In this document: in pieces, positions 1-8,557 of the stretch
Position numbering within the stretch: position 1 is the first letter of the stretch
How the letters are laid out: every line of letters starts with the position of its first letter
Assembly: GCF_900095725.1 (NCBI RefSeq)
Contig: NZ_FMMP01000009.1
Coordinates: forward strand, 434,001 to 498,000
Source of the DNA: Cellulosilyticum sp. I15G10I2
Lineage (GTDB): Bacteria > Bacillota > Clostridia > Lachnospirales > Cellulosilyticaceae
Length of the DNA: 64,000 bases
Direction of reading: 5' to 3'
Notes under the pieces: model-generated
Seen by the model: the letters and a program-made list of their open reading frames with translations, nothing else
Told to the model about the DNA's origin: nothing
Database searches by the model: none
Position numbers and translations under genes: made by a program

Positions 1-373
1 CTCCTGCCATTAGCCCCCCAGTATTCCCATCTAAAATCACGCCCGCAAACCCATAGTTTGCAAACCAACTATTAATTACCATAAGATATAAGAATGAGCC
101 AAGCACTCTTAATATAGCGTTCAAAGGTGATGTTTTAAACACAGAATTAACAAACTTACTTTTTGAAGAGTAAAATGCAAAAAGTACAGTGGTAATTAAT
201 ACGATCCATGCGCAAATAATCGTAAATCCAATAAATAACTCCAGTGTATTATCCGTAACAAAATTCACTATATGTGAAATAGCTATCTTACTTTCTCCAT
301 TAATATTAAAAGGCATGAGAAAAAAAACAAATCCAAAAATAGATAAAAATATAAACTTCAACTTATCTATCAT
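1..373 (-). CDS. YjiH-family membrane protein, N-terminal part (cut by window edge)
   Basis: The minus strand opens with ATG at 373, preceded by GGAGGG at a normal distance, and stays open to the window edge. About 124 residues are visible. The start reads MIDKLKFIFLSIFGFVFF, a hydrophobic first segment. A second hydrophobic stretch follows around residues 45-67 (LELFIGFTIICAWIVLITTV) and a third near residues 85-105. The pattern, including the 'MPFNINGESKIAISHIVNFV' segment, resembles the start of YjiH-type proteins, which belong to the nucleoside-recognition (Gate-domain) membrane family of unknown substrate. The family call is from memory. The C-terminal half is outside the window, so function and integrity cannot be judged. 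Confidence 0.6.
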   Translation of the reverse strand, partial: MIDKLKFIFLSIFGFVFFLMPFNINGESKIAISHIVNFVTDNTLELFIGFTIICAWIVLITTVLFAFYSSKSKFVNSVFKTSPLNAILRVLGSFLYLMVINSWFANYGFAGVILDGNTGGLMAG

Positions 374-565
374 ATTTACACCCTCCATTTTGATTTAACT
401 TTGATGCACATCCTGTAGAATAACATAGACTATAGAGGGTTGCAATATTTTTTCGTATATTTTGTCGATATTTAGTGGAGGTATTCGAATTTTTTGCAGC
501 TTGCATATAAAAACCTAGCGGGACCTATCTGCTAATGGCCATTTAGCGTCCTGATCCATATAGCA

Positions 566-1156
566 TTACAAACTATCTGAATATACCACCAAACCATGTT
601 TAATACAATAAACATATAGTTTGCCACCATTAGTTATTGGGAATCTACAAGTTGGACTTTGCTCTGGATACAAACGATTCAAAAATACTCTGTCACTTTT
701 AACATAAGCCGCAAAGGAAAGATAATGTTCTTTGGTCATAGGATGATCAAAGGTAATAAAGTAATCCGTATCTATTTCCTCTACTGTGATTTTGGGTGCA
801 ATAGATGCAGCTGTAGGTAAGATATGTTCTAATTTTCTTCCGCAGCAGAAGATAGAGGCGCTTCCTGTACTCACCAGAATATTGCCACAGGAAGGACAGA
901 CATAAAATCGGACTTTGTCAATGTTGCCGCTGTCTGGTTTGTTTGAAGTAATCTCGCCTTCCATCATCTGTGTCATATCTACACCGAAAATAGCAGATAG
1001 TTCCGGCCACAGAGATAGGTCTGGGCACCCTAAACCACATTCCCATTTGGAAACTGTTTTATTTTGAATACCTAACGCATCTGCAATATTTTTCTGTGTA
1101 AGTTTTTTCTCCTTCCGTAGACCGGCAATCAATTTCCCTATTTTCACACAATCCAT
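566..1156 (-). CDS. XRE-family helix-turn-helix regulator with C-terminal Cys cluster
   Basis: A 196-residue protein. Residues 6-60 form a classic Cro/CI helix-turn-helix (KKLTQKNIADALGIQNKTVSKWE), so it should bind DNA as a dimer in the cytoplasm. After a linker comes a zinc-ribbon-like set of cysteines, C87-x2-C90 and C104-C105, in the segment YVCPSCGNIL...IFCCGRKLEHI. The remaining 85 residues are a beta-rich domain seen in clostridial XRE proteins (family memory). The CysCys pair is a slightly irregular second knuckle, so metal binding is an inference. It sits alone between the YjiH-like gene and a decayed gene remnant, so its target is unknown; autoregulation or control of its neighbours is possible. 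Confidence 0.85.
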   Translation of the reverse strand: MDCVKIGKLIAGLRKEKKLTQKNIADALGIQNKTVSKWECGLGCPDLSLWPELSAIFGVDMTQMMEGEITSNKPDSGNIDKVRFYVCPSCGNILVSTGSASIFCCGRKLEHILPTAASIAPKITVEEIDTDYFITFDHPMTKEHYLSFAAYVKSDRVFLNRLYPEQSPTCRFPITNGGKLYVYCIKHGLVVYSDSL

Positions 1157-1190
1157 AGATGCACCTCCATTTTTGCTTAGTATAACATAC

Positions 1191-1416
1191 TTACAAAAAC
1201 CTTGCGATTATTTGTACTAGTCTTGCTGGGAGCTGTTTTAAATCGGTTATATCCAATGTGTTTTCAGCGCCGTAAAGCTCACGGATAGCCTCTTTATCCT
1301 GCCCAATAGTAAATTTAAGCTGCCATCAGGTTCTAATGCGGAATTAAGGGCCACAAAACAGCAGCATCTCGAATCACTGTCGGTTCCTGAATCTCTATGA
1401 TCCATCCATTTTCATT
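1191..1416 (-). pseudogene. Frameshifted C-terminal remnant of an unidentified gene
   Basis: Reading the minus strand from about 1413 gives coding-like sequence only if the frame is changed twice. One segment reads GWIIEIQEPTVIRDAAV. A second frame then gives FVALNSALEPDGSL, and a third gives KFTIGQDKEAIRELYGAENT and on to IIARFL with a stop at 1191-1193. Joined, these make a fluent roughly 70-residue protein C-terminus. I do not recognise the family. It directly abuts the stop of the upstream 156-residue gene and lies just before the XRE gene, which points to a decayed or rearranged accessory region. Confidence 0.5.
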
Positions 1417-1887
1417 TCAATAGCACCCCAATTCTTCTAAAATATGGGTCAGTACCCGTTGTCGTTCACCAATCAATTCCCCTAATTCATTCAGGCTCTT
1501 CACAAATGTTTTAATACTCTCATTGATGTTTGGGTTATCCATACAAACCTCTATGGGTAGTACACCACCTTGTACCCCCATTCGTTCTACAGTTGGATTT
1601 TCTGGGTCGTATAAAAGCGGAAACCGATATGCCTCTTTAAAATAAAGTAATGTCCTGCACAAAAGGATCATTAAGTCAAATACTTGATGTATAGGGATCT
1701 CCTGTGCCAAATTTAGTTCCCCATTCTTATCCTGTTGCCAAATCTGTGCTGCAATCTGCATTTTTTTATTTTCTTCCAGTATTGGCATACCTAAAGTCAA
1801 ACTTTTGATGTCAGAGTGATAGGCATTTCTGCCGTCTATATGGTCATAACTTTTTGACATCATAACTGTTTGCTCATTCATCTCCAT
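1417..1887 (-). CDS. Uncharacterised protein (possibly DUF6530 family)
   Basis: A 156-residue soluble protein with no signal peptide or membrane segment. It contains 'KSYDHIDGRNAYHSDIKSLT' near residue 12 and a conserved-looking middle with 'DLMILLCRTLLYFKEAYRFP'. From memory it resembles the uncharacterised clostridial family DUF6530, but this is weak. Its start overlaps the end of the upstream GIY-YIG gene by about 10 bases, so the two are probably one translationally coupled unit. Met3 at 1881 is an alternative start. Downstream it runs directly into a frameshifted gene remnant. No function can be assigned. Confidence 0.6.
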   Translation of the reverse strand: MEMNEQTVMMSKSYDHIDGRNAYHSDIKSLTLGMPILEENKKMQIAAQIWQQDKNGELNLAQEIPIHQVFDLMILLCRTLLYFKEAYRFPLLYDPENPTVERMGVQGGVLPIEVCMDNPNINESIKTFVKSLNELGELIGERQRVLTHILEELGCY

Positions 1888-2231
1888 ATCCTCCTTGCAT
1901 TAGGATCAGCTGCTAAACACTGCTGTCTTAAACTTTCTAATTCTGCGGTATGATCTTTGTGTGGATCATCATACTTTAATACTTTGATCACTGATAGTTC
2001 AAAGCTTTCTTGACCATATTTGTTCCATAGTTCCTGTAATCGTTTATTGGGATGCAAGTTGGCTCCCAACTTTACACTCGTGCTATTAAAGTCCGCTTTT
2101 GTATCTTTAGAAATACCTAAGAATACTTCACCCGTTTCTTTACATCTGTATGATATGACGCCCATTTCAGGACACCTGTTTTTATAAGCTTCTAAGAGTT
2201 CTTTTTTTCTTTTTATATCCACTTTGATCAC
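1878..2231 (-). CDS. GIY-YIG nuclease-family protein
   Basis: A 117-residue protein. The fold's two signature strands appear as MGVISYR (residues 23-29) and EVFLGISKDT (about 35-44), followed by 'HPNKRLQELWNKYGQESFELSVIKVL', the conserved helix-strand segment of small stand-alone clostridial GIY-YIG proteins. GIY-YIG domains hydrolyse DNA phosphodiesters using the Tyr pair plus Arg and Glu. Here the canonical residues are only partly visible, so activity is uncertain. Its stop overlaps the following 156-residue gene, suggesting a two-gene unit. It may be a relic of a mobile element or a DNA-processing accessory protein. Confidence 0.75.
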   Translation of the reverse strand: MIKVDIKRKKELLEAYKNRCPEMGVISYRCKETGEVFLGISKDTKADFNSTSVKLGANLHPNKRLQELWNKYGQESFELSVIKVLKYDDPHKDHTAELESLRQQCLAADPNARRIWR

Positions 2232-2324
2232 CTCGACTTTATTATATATCTAGTTGCTCTATAAAAAAATCCACGCTCCGTAGATCAAAGAAATTCTTTA
2301 ATGACTCGAAAAGATTAACAAATT

Positions 2325-2363
2325 AAAAACGCCGATCTGAAGGGGGCTCCCTCAATCGACGTT
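2325..2363 (-). terminator. Rho-independent terminator after the transglutaminase-like gene
   Basis: Arms 2328-2336 (AACGCCGAT) and 2355-2363 (ATCGACGTT) pair with one mismatch. The loop contains a second pairing of GGG with CCC. Read on the minus strand the hairpin is followed by TTTTTAATTT. It lies 40 bp past the stop of the gene ending at 2403. Confidence 0.75.
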
Positions 2364-2402
2364 ACGTCTGCATGCGCATTTTTCAATAGATAGTATATTG
2401 TT

Positions 2403-3104
2403 TTATTTTGTATTACGAATTTTTTGTAACCTTCTATTTATCTTTTTAGAAAATATTTTACTAAATAGAAACTGTTTTACTGGTGAAGAAATATTACTAT
2501 GCTTTTCAAAAAAACTGTCTGGCGAGTCATAAATACCCAGATCATCTGTAATAGCAGCACTTTGACTGTAAGTATCTTTTCCAGTAAAACAAAAACTTTT
2601 GGCACACTTATCTTTGACTGCTATTGCATAACCATAATAGCCATTTTCACGTTTTTGTAGTTTCTCTTTTACTGCATTGTAGAAATCTTCATCAGGAATC
2701 ACACCCTCAAGCGCTATCCAACTGTTATTATAAAATACTTCTACCCATGTATGAATGAGTTTACCAGGTGCTAACCAATAGGTTAATCCAACCAGCGCGC
2801 CCTTTTGCATACCTTTATCAATCAAAAACCCATGTACTCTTGTTGGTACCCCAACTCCTCTAAGCAGGCACATAAGCAAAATCGCCTTAGTATTGCATTG
2901 ACCAAATCCCTCTCTTAGAATCTCTGAAGCCTTTAACTGGTCTTTTTCATTATAAGCAAAAATAATTTCATCTTTTACAAAATGATATATTTGCCTGATC
3001 TTTTCAAACTCATTCTTTTCATCCCATTTTCTATGGGCTATAAGGTGTTGTATCTTTGGATGACTATAATCTAATAAATAGGTTTCACCTAGGTAATCTT
3101 TCAT
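2403..3104 (-). CDS. Transglutaminase-like domain protein
   Basis: A 233-residue protein with the core of the transglutaminase-like (papain-fold) superfamily. The Cys of the triad is in 'EGFGQCNTKAILL' (C70) and the His in 'KLIHTWVEVFYNNSWIALEG' (H118), with acidic candidates shortly after in the family pattern. There is no signal peptide, so it should be cytoplasmic. Bacterial members are cysteine proteases or peptidases, or transfer acyl groups; the substrate is unknown here. The AraC-type regulator gene lies 33 bp upstream on the same strand and the two may be co-transcribed. A strong terminator follows it. Confidence 0.85.
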   Translation of the reverse strand: MKDYLGETYLLDYSHPKIQHLIAHRKWDEKNEFEKIRQIYHFVKDEIIFAYNEKDQLKASEILREGFGQCNTKAILLMCLLRGVGVPTRVHGFLIDKGMQKGALVGLTYWLAPGKLIHTWVEVFYNNSWIALEGVIPDEDFYNAVKEKLQKRENGYYGYAIAVKDKCAKSFCFTGKDTYSQSAAITDDLGIYDSPDSFFEKHSNISSPVKQFLFSKIFSKKINRRLQKIRNTK

Positions 3105-3137
3105 ATTACCGCCTCCTTTTATTAAATTATAAAATAT

Positions 3138-3941
3138 CTAGTAGGTTGATACTTTCAAAAAAACGCTATCTTTTTCTAATTCTCGTGCCGACATCCCTAA
3201 TGTTTTCTTACATACTGCCGCGAAATGAGAAGGACTATCAAACCCAGCCTCAAGAGCTGCCTCAGTAATACTCTTCCCATTTAATATATAAAACATTGCT
3301 TTTTGCAGCTTATGTAATACAATATACGAACTTAAACGCATTCCAGTTTCTTTTTTAAATAAATGTGATAATCGACTTTGAGATAAAAAATAATTTTTAG
3401 CCATATCATCCATGCTATGCTTAGTTCCTAAGCAATTTTTAATTTGCCTGATCAAGCTCACAATTCTTTCATCCATACTCATATCTTTTTGAATGTCTAT
3501 ATTTATCGTTTGCAAAAACTTTAAGAAAAACTCAAGATAGGCCTTCTTCTCTACAATAGGATAATATTGATAAAGTAAGTCTCTCACTAAATCTATTGTT
3601 TTTTCATCCATGATGTAATAGGCCTGCCCTTTCAAATATTTTTCCATGATTTGTTCAGCAATAACAGATGATGCATCTATTAAAAGTATAATCTGTGTAT
3701 CTTGATTACTATAGAAGATGTGACTTTCATTTGATTTAATGATTATGCCTTTACACATTATTTCTCTTTCAGTAATCCTCACCTTAAACGCCTTATAAAA
3801 AGATACAGATATTTGAAGCATTGCATGGCTATGATGATCGGTATCCACTCGATTCGTCATTGCAGCGATATGATCGTTTCCTGCGTATATATACATTCTA
3901 CTCTCCGCCATTTCTTTATTCTGCTTAGTTTCCTGTAGCAA
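3138..3941 (-). CDS. AraC-family transcriptional regulator
   Basis: A 267-residue protein. The C-terminal third carries two helix-turn-helix units of the AraC/XylS type: 'SMDDMAKNYFLSQSRLSHLFKKETGM' followed by 'KSITEAALEAGFDSPSHFAAVCKKTLGMS'. The N-terminal 130 residues are beta-rich and cupin-like ('HHSHAMLQISVSF'), likely the ligand-sensing part. It ends only 33 bp before the transglutaminase-like gene, suggesting it controls or is co-transcribed with it. The chemoreceptor gene upstream ends 6 bp before its start, so all three genes may share a transcript. Confidence 0.9.
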   Translation of the reverse strand: MLQETKQNKEMAESRMYIYAGNDHIAAMTNRVDTDHHSHAMLQISVSFYKAFKVRITEREIMCKGIIIKSNESHIFYSNQDTQIILLIDASSVIAEQIMEKYLKGQAYYIMDEKTIDLVRDLLYQYYPIVEKKAYLEFFLKFLQTINIDIQKDMSMDERIVSLIRQIKNCLGTKHSMDDMAKNYFLSQSRLSHLFKKETGMRLSSYIVLHKLQKAMFYILNGKSITEAALEAGFDSPSHFAAVCKKTLGMSARELEKDSVFLKVSTY

Positions 3942-3947
3942 AATAAG

Positions 3948-5285
3948 CTAATTGTTTTTCACTTGTACTAAACCTTCTATTGCTATCACGTCTCCCTTTT
4001 CATTAAATACAGGGAACTCTGTTATTTCTACCATACACTTTGATTTATCTTTCTTAAATAGCTCCAGTTTGTATTTAGGTTGTTGAATACCCTTTATTGA
4101 AAGTTCAGTATGTTCTGTTCCTTGCATATTTATAGGATTATCGGTAAGAAAGCTTTCAAAATTCACCATAAATTCTTCAACAGTATAACCAAGTACATCT
4201 TCTACAGATTTTGTTACATATTCAAATATTCCTTCTGTATTATGTTTATAGAATATATAGCCGTATTCTCCACTGGTACCAGCTATATTCCTCATCTGAC
4301 TTACTATATGTTTTGCTGCTTCGGCGGATTGTTTAAACAAACGCTCAGCATTATTAGAAACTAACTTGCTATTGTCTATGTTTTTTAATGCCATTTCATC
4401 AACACTTTCAGAAGACGCCAGTATTTCTTGTGTTCCTGCTAATTGTTCTTCTGTAATACTGGCAATATCCTGAGTAAATTCGTTAGCAGATTTTATTTCA
4501 TTTACAATGACATTAATTTGCTCTTGAACTTCATCTATTGATGCCATCATCTCTTCAAATACTTTATCTGTTTCTTTAACTGAAACTTCAACCTGACTCA
4601 TGCTTTGTCTATTGGCGGTCGTATCATCTATTGCCTTTTGTGATATCTTTTCTACATTTAATATTAACCTCTCTATATTTTGGGTTGCACCTGTAACATC
4701 TTCAGCTAACTTTCTTATTTCTTGTGCCACTACTGCAAAACCTTTTCCATGTTCTCCTGCTCTTGCAGCCTCAATAGATGCGTTTAAGGCAAGTAAATTT
4801 GTCTGATTTGCAATGTTTTCTATAACCTGTATTATATTTCTAATTTCTGTAGTAGAATTTCCTACCTCTACCATTGTGTGTGATAACTCAGATATTGACC
4901 CCATTACAGTACTAACATTTTCATCTGTTTTTTTAATAGATTTTTTCCCCTGCTCTGACATCTCTACCATATGAGTAGCTTTGTTTCCAACAACTTCACT
5001 TTTTTTTGATATGCTCGCTATTATATTAGAGAGGTTCATAATACTGGTCGTAATTTCCTCAGTTCCTTTTGTAAACTCCTTAATTGTTGTAACTAATTCT
5101 GACATAGCTTCAGACTGACTTCTGGCATTAACTTCCATCTCTTCTGCAGATTCATTGGTAGAACTTACTATTTGATTAATTTCTACTATAATATGGGTCA
5201 TTTGATCCAATAATTCTTTAATCCTATGATTCTTTTCCATTATAATTATATCTTTTTCATTTCTTTTTTTATTAAACTTAAGCAT
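3948..5285 (-). CDS. Soluble methyl-accepting chemotaxis protein with C-terminal PAS domain
   Basis: About 445 residues from ATG at 5285; a GTG three codons earlier is possible, but the AAGGGTG site fits the ATG. There is no transmembrane segment, so this is a cytoplasmic receptor. Residues 25-320 form a coiled-coil MCP signalling domain with the hairpin tip '[38 protein letters not shown]', which contacts CheA/CheW. The last 105 residues form a PAS domain ('[21 protein letters not shown] ... [19 protein letters not shown]'). A PAS placed after the signalling domain is the reverse of the usual order. It probably senses a small molecule or redox state inside the cell. No che genes are nearby. 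Confidence 0.92.
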   Translation of the reverse strand: MLKFNKKRNEKDIIIMEKNHRIKELLDQMTHIIVEINQIVSSTNESAEEMEVNARSQSEAMSELVTTIKEFTKGTEEITTSIMNLSNIIASISKKSEVVGNKATHMVEMSEQGKKSIKKTDENVSTVMGSISELSHTMVEVGNSTTEIRNIIQVIENIANQTNLLALNASIEAARAGEHGKGFAVVAQEIRKLAEDVTGATQNIERLILNVEKISQKAIDDTTANRQSMSQVEVSVKETDKVFEEMMASIDEVQEQINVIVNEIKSANEFTQDIASITEEQLAGTQEILASSESVDEMALKNIDNSKLVSNNAERLFKQSAEAAKHIVSQMRNIAGTSGEYGYIFYKHNTEGIFEYVTKSVEDVLGYTVEEFMVNFESFLTDNPINMQGTEHTELSIKGIQQPKYKLELFKKDKSKCMVEITEFPVFNEKGDVIAIEGLVQVKNN

Positions 5286-5918
5286 AATCCACACCCTTTT
5301 TCTCTAGTTTTTTATAATATCTTATCTTAATCTTTAAATTTTAAATTTTTATTTGCTATTCTACTTTTCATACCTTGTAATGGGAGTTTTTGGTACAAAG
5401 GTTGCTATCCATGAAATAACTTCCATATTAATTCAATTAATCTAATATAATCATTTTACATGATTATATTTTCAAAGTAAACTTGTGCCAAGGAGATTTA
5501 ATATGGTGGTTCCCTTGAAAATAGAACAAGGGGAATTATTGAAACTTACCATAAAATAAGAGAAGCTCGTTTATAGTATGTACTTAAAAACATAATCCAC
5601 GCTCTGCCCACCACATAAATGTATATAAATAAAAGCTGCCAACCAGGGGATAAATCCCTTAGTTGGCAATGAATCTTACCTTATATTAATTAATTCTCTG
5701 TCAATCGTTATACTGTCTACTTCCTCACTCAAACAGACGCCTCTTATGCCTAAAATGTTACATGCTTTTATTCTAAACTATAAAATTTACTATTTTATAA
5801 TAGAAATCTTAAGAATTCTTAAAATAAAAGGCAATCTTGCTAATGCGAGGTCTGCTGAAACCGACGCACCGGAAACAATCGACGACATACCGTACATAAA
5901 TTCCCAATGTAGCAGGAA
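5286..5918. other. Gene-free stretch of about 630 bp
   Basis: No convincing gene lies here. It holds the promoter region of the chemoreceptor gene (AT-rich, 5300-5480) and one terminator-like hairpin (5637-5668). The open frame on the plus strand that starts near 5746 is antisense to the end of the hydrolase gene and has no ribosome site. Confidence 0.6.
5637..5668 (-). terminator. Terminator-like hairpin downstream of the MBL-fold gene
   Basis: TGCCAAC (5637-5643) pairs with GTTGGCA (5662-5668), with AGGG/CCCT pairing inside. On the minus strand it is followed by GCTTTTATTTAT. It lies about 250 bp after the stop at 5919, which is distant for a simple terminator. Confidence 0.55.
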
Positions 5919-7094
5919 TCAACGCGTATTGTCAAAATCCAGCTCCCACCATAAAGAAAGAGGAATTTGCAGATCTGAATCTAATCGAACAGTTTCTCCA
6001 ATTTCAGGCGCTATGATATTGACGTCTTTTTTTTTCGCCTCTATTATCGCTCGTTCTATCGGTTCTTTCCAATCATGATTTGCTAAGGTGAATGCCCCCC
6101 AATGCATTAGCATCATGTTCTTGCCACCCAAATCAAGATTGGCTTGGATTGCTTCTTCCGGTGTCATATGCATATCTGGCCACTCTCTGTCGTACTGAGC
6201 GCCTTCAATCAAAGCCATATCGAACGGCCCATATTTTGTGCCGATTTCATTAAAATGCGTTCCGTACCCTCCATCGCCGCTGATAAACAGTCGTATGTTG
6301 TTGCTTAATATGACCCAACCGCCCCACAAGGTGCTATTGGTATTAAGCTGCCTTCCAGAGAAATGTCTAGCTGGTGTCAACGCGACGGTTAACCCCTGAT
6401 GTTCCGTTTCCTCCCACCAATTAAGCTCCGTGATTCTTTCCGAAGGAATGCCCCAGCGAATCAAGTGGACGCTTACACCAAGAGGAACAAAGAAATGTGC
6501 CACCTTGCTTTTTAGTTCGAGAATCGATGTGTAATCAAGGTGATCATAATGGTCATGGGTAATCAAAACAGCATCAATTGACGGCATATCATCTAAAATG
6601 GTTTCCATTATATCTGGATTGTAAGGATACCTTTTCGGCCCTGCAAAAGATACCGGCGAGGCAATCGGCCCCAACACAGGGTCAATAAGCAGCTTTTTGC
6701 TATCAATACTGATCAGAAAAGTTGAGTGTCCAAACCATGTAAGGCTATCCTCATCACTATTTATCACGTTCCAGTCTATTTCAGATACAGGAATCGGAGC
6801 TATCGGCTCAAGTTCATTTGCCGCAACCGCATTACCTTCATTTGAAACAGGGGCAATTTTAGAATCCAAATCTAAGAAATCCCAAAAGCTCAGCTCTGAA
6901 GATTCAGAACCTTCGTTAAAAAATCTCCCATTGGCGTAATTGTCATATTGCTCGAACAGCACCCTTTGTTCCTTCGACGGCTTACCACCCAAAGTCGGAT
7001 ATACATCCAAGAACAGAACAATCCCGATACATACTATAAGTAAAAAAATGAGAACATAAATTATGATCTTTTTTACTTTTTTCATCTTTGTCAT
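5919..7094 (-). CDS. Membrane-anchored MBL-fold metal-dependent hydrolase
   Basis: A 391-residue protein with one N-terminal membrane anchor (residues 9-29) and no lipobox, so the catalytic domain probably lies outside the membrane. The metallo-beta-lactamase fold signature is complete: H180-D-H182-x-D184-H185 in 'LITHDHYDHLDY', a later metal His in 'PARHFSGR', Asp in 'FISGDGGYG' and His in 'LMLMHWGAF'. The sequence belongs to the RomA/UlaG/NAPE-PLD-like branch, whose members include phosphodiesterases and lactonases; the substrate here is unknown. Its start has GAGGTG 5 bases upstream. It lies 48 bp behind the TRAP-type binding lipoprotein gene on the same strand, so an operon is likely. Confidence 0.88.
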   Translation of the reverse strand: MTKMKKVKKIIIYVLIFLLIVCIGIVLFLDVYPTLGGKPSKEQRVLFEQYDNYANGRFFNEGSESSELSFWDFLDLDSKIAPVSNEGNAVAANELEPIAPIPVSEIDWNVINSDEDSLTWFGHSTFLISIDSKKLLIDPVLGPIASPVSFAGPKRYPYNPDIMETILDDMPSIDAVLITHDHYDHLDYTSILELKSKVAHFFVPLGVSVHLIRWGIPSERITELNWWEETEHQGLTVALTPARHFSGRQLNTNSTLWGGWVILSNNIRLFISGDGGYGTHFNEIGTKYGPFDMALIEGAQYDREWPDMHMTPEEAIQANLDLGGKNMMLMHWGAFTLANHDWKEPIERAIIEAKKKDVNIIAPEIGETVRLDSDLQIPLSLWWELDFDNTR

Positions 7095-7142
7095 AATTTC
7101 ACCTCTTGCTTACCGTACTCTAATTTGCTTTGCCAGATAATT

Positions 7143-8486
7143 TTAAAAGAAGAAGTGGTCATCAAATTTCAAAATCAATCTTTCAAACCTATCTGTAGCT
7201 TCTCTGGCTGGCAGGTTATTTTTAGACATCGCAGCAAACCATACATCCCAGGCTTGTTGCGCAACTGTTTTCCACCTAGCACTTTCTCTTGCAGGAAGAA
7301 GATAATAGTTATGCTTAAGATCTACTTTTGCTTTTTTGATAGTGTTATTCACAAGTTTTTCCATTGCTGAGTTTATATTTCTTGCTGCTTCTTCACTGCA
7401 ATCATCTACAACTCTTTTCAGATCAGCGGGCAGGCTTTCGTATCTGGCCTCGTTCATTGCCAGCCAATAAACAGGAGCGTAGGTATACACCTGAGTTATA
7501 TACCTAGTGGCATCCCATAATTGTAAGTCGGAGATGCTGGTCAATGAAAGCAGATAACCATCCAAGATATTATTTTCCATACTTTTCCTTATTTCTGTGT
7601 CAGGTACGTTTACAGCCTGTACCCCTGCAAGCTCCATAAAGTCCGTATTAGCACCAGCTGGTACGCTGAGTCTCATGCCATCTAAGTCGTCAAGGGTCTT
7701 GATTGGCTTATTGTTGGTTCCGATTGCTGCACCGCCCCCTGAAACCTGCAGGGCAAACAGATGAACATCGTTAAATTCATTCTTGAGGCTATTGTATTCA
7801 TTATAAAGATAATCAATGGCTTGTGCGCCCTCAAAGACATTTGGTACAGCAAGCATCGGCAGCGTGGTTAACTGGGTGAGCTGGTGAATTTCCGGAGTTT
7901 GGGCGCAAGTATTCCAGCCGATATCGGCCAGCCCATCGACAACGGCAGAATAGGTGTCCAGCCCTTCCACAAGGGTTTGATTAGCATATACTGTAATCTT
8001 CAGTCTGCCGTCGGATTTTTGTTCCATAGCATCAGCCCAAGCCTTAATCTCTTTGCCAAGTTCACTATTCGACAGATTGGGATGGGCCAGCTTCAGTTCA
8101 ATAACATCCTTCCGTTGGGTAGTGCTGGTAGCATCTTTTGGTTGATTAGCACCGGTAGTATCTTTCGGCTGGTTAGTGCCGCTAGCATCCTTCGGTTGAT
8201 TAGCGCCCATAGCATCTTTCGGCTGGCTAGTGCCGCTAGCATCCTTCGGTTGATTAGCACCGGTAGCATCTTTCGGTTGGTTAGTGTCGGTAACCTCTTT
8301 TGGTTGGTCGGTACCAGCAGCATTTTGGGGTTGACCAGCATCGGTGGCATCTTTCGGTTGGTTAGTACTAATAACCTCTTTAGGCAGGTTAGTGCCAGAA
8401 TCGGTAGGCTGCGTGCTAGTGCAACCTACGGCAAGCAAAAATACCAACAGGATTCCAAAAACAATTCCTAAGGGTTTTTTAAACAT
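7143..8486 (-). CDS. TRAP-type (DctP) substrate-binding lipoprotein with 9-residue repeat linker
   Basis: A 447-residue lipoprotein. Residues 1-21 are a type II signal peptide and the lipobox LAVGC puts the lipidated Cys at residue 22. Residues 35-124 are ten tandem copies of a PKDATGANQ-type 9-mer, a hydrophilic, proline-spaced tether. The rest is a DctP-fold binding domain (VIELKLAHPNLSNSELG ... GRLKITVYANQTL), with the carboxylate-binding Arg in 'LDGMRLSVPAG'. Such proteins deliver organic acids to DctQM membrane partners, but no dctQ or dctM is in the window, so the permease must be elsewhere or this is a stand-alone sensor. RBS AAAGGAGG precedes the ATG. An MBL-fold hydrolase gene follows 48 bp later. 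Confidence 0.9.
   Translation of the reverse strand: MFKKPLGIVFGILLVFLLAVGCTSTQPTDSGTNLPKEVISTNQPKDATDAGQPQNAAGTDQPKEVTDTNQPKDATGANQPKDASGTSQPKDAMGANQPKDASGTNQPKDTTGANQPKDATSTTQRKDVIELKLAHPNLSNSELGKEIKAWADAMEQKSDGRLKITVYANQTLVEGLDTYSAVVDGLADIGWNTCAQTPEIHQLTQLTTLPMLAVPNVFEGAQAIDYLYNEYNSLKNEFNDVHLFALQVSGGGAAIGTNNKPIKTLDDLDGMRLSVPAGANTDFMELAGVQAVNVPDTEIRKSMENNILDGYLLSLTSISDLQLWDATRYITQVYTYAPVYWLAMNEARYESLPADLKRVVDDCSEEAARNINSAMEKLVNNTIKKAKVDLKHNYYLLPARESARWKTVAQQAWDVWFAAMSKNNLPAREATDRFERLILKFDDHFFF
8115..8384 (-). repeat. In-frame 27-bp tandem repeat, ten copies
   Basis: Ten consecutive 27-bp units encode the 9-mer PK(D/E)xxxxxQ between the lipobox and the binding domain. Internal units differ at only a few bases, while the first ones (PKEVISTNQ, PQNAAGTDQ) are more diverged. 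This is typical of slippage-driven expansion, and copy number probably varies among strains. Confidence 0.9.
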
Positions 8487-8557
8487 AATTTGCCTCCTTT
8501 ATTCTTTTTAATATTGAGTATTTGTTCGTCTTGCTTTCCCATATTACAGTCCTTGAA

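Noticed and set aside
531-547. Small palindrome CTAATGGCCATTTAG after the XRE gene
   Set aside because: It is short with a mismatch and no T-run at the right place, so it is not supported as a terminator or operator.
5746-6078. 110-residue plus-strand frame
   Set aside because: It runs antisense into the MBL-fold gene end, lacks a ribosome site and shows no recognisable protein pattern.
8115-8384. Possible CRISPR-like array
   Set aside because: The 27-bp units are contiguous with no spacers and lie in frame within a lipoprotein gene.
7884-8471. Long open frame on the plus strand opposite the repeat-bearing lipoprotein, plus a repeat-rich frame at 8093-8350
   Set aside because: Both are by-products of the 27-bp repeat, which keeps other frames open. 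They have no ribosome site, and the sense frame has a clear signal peptide and fold.
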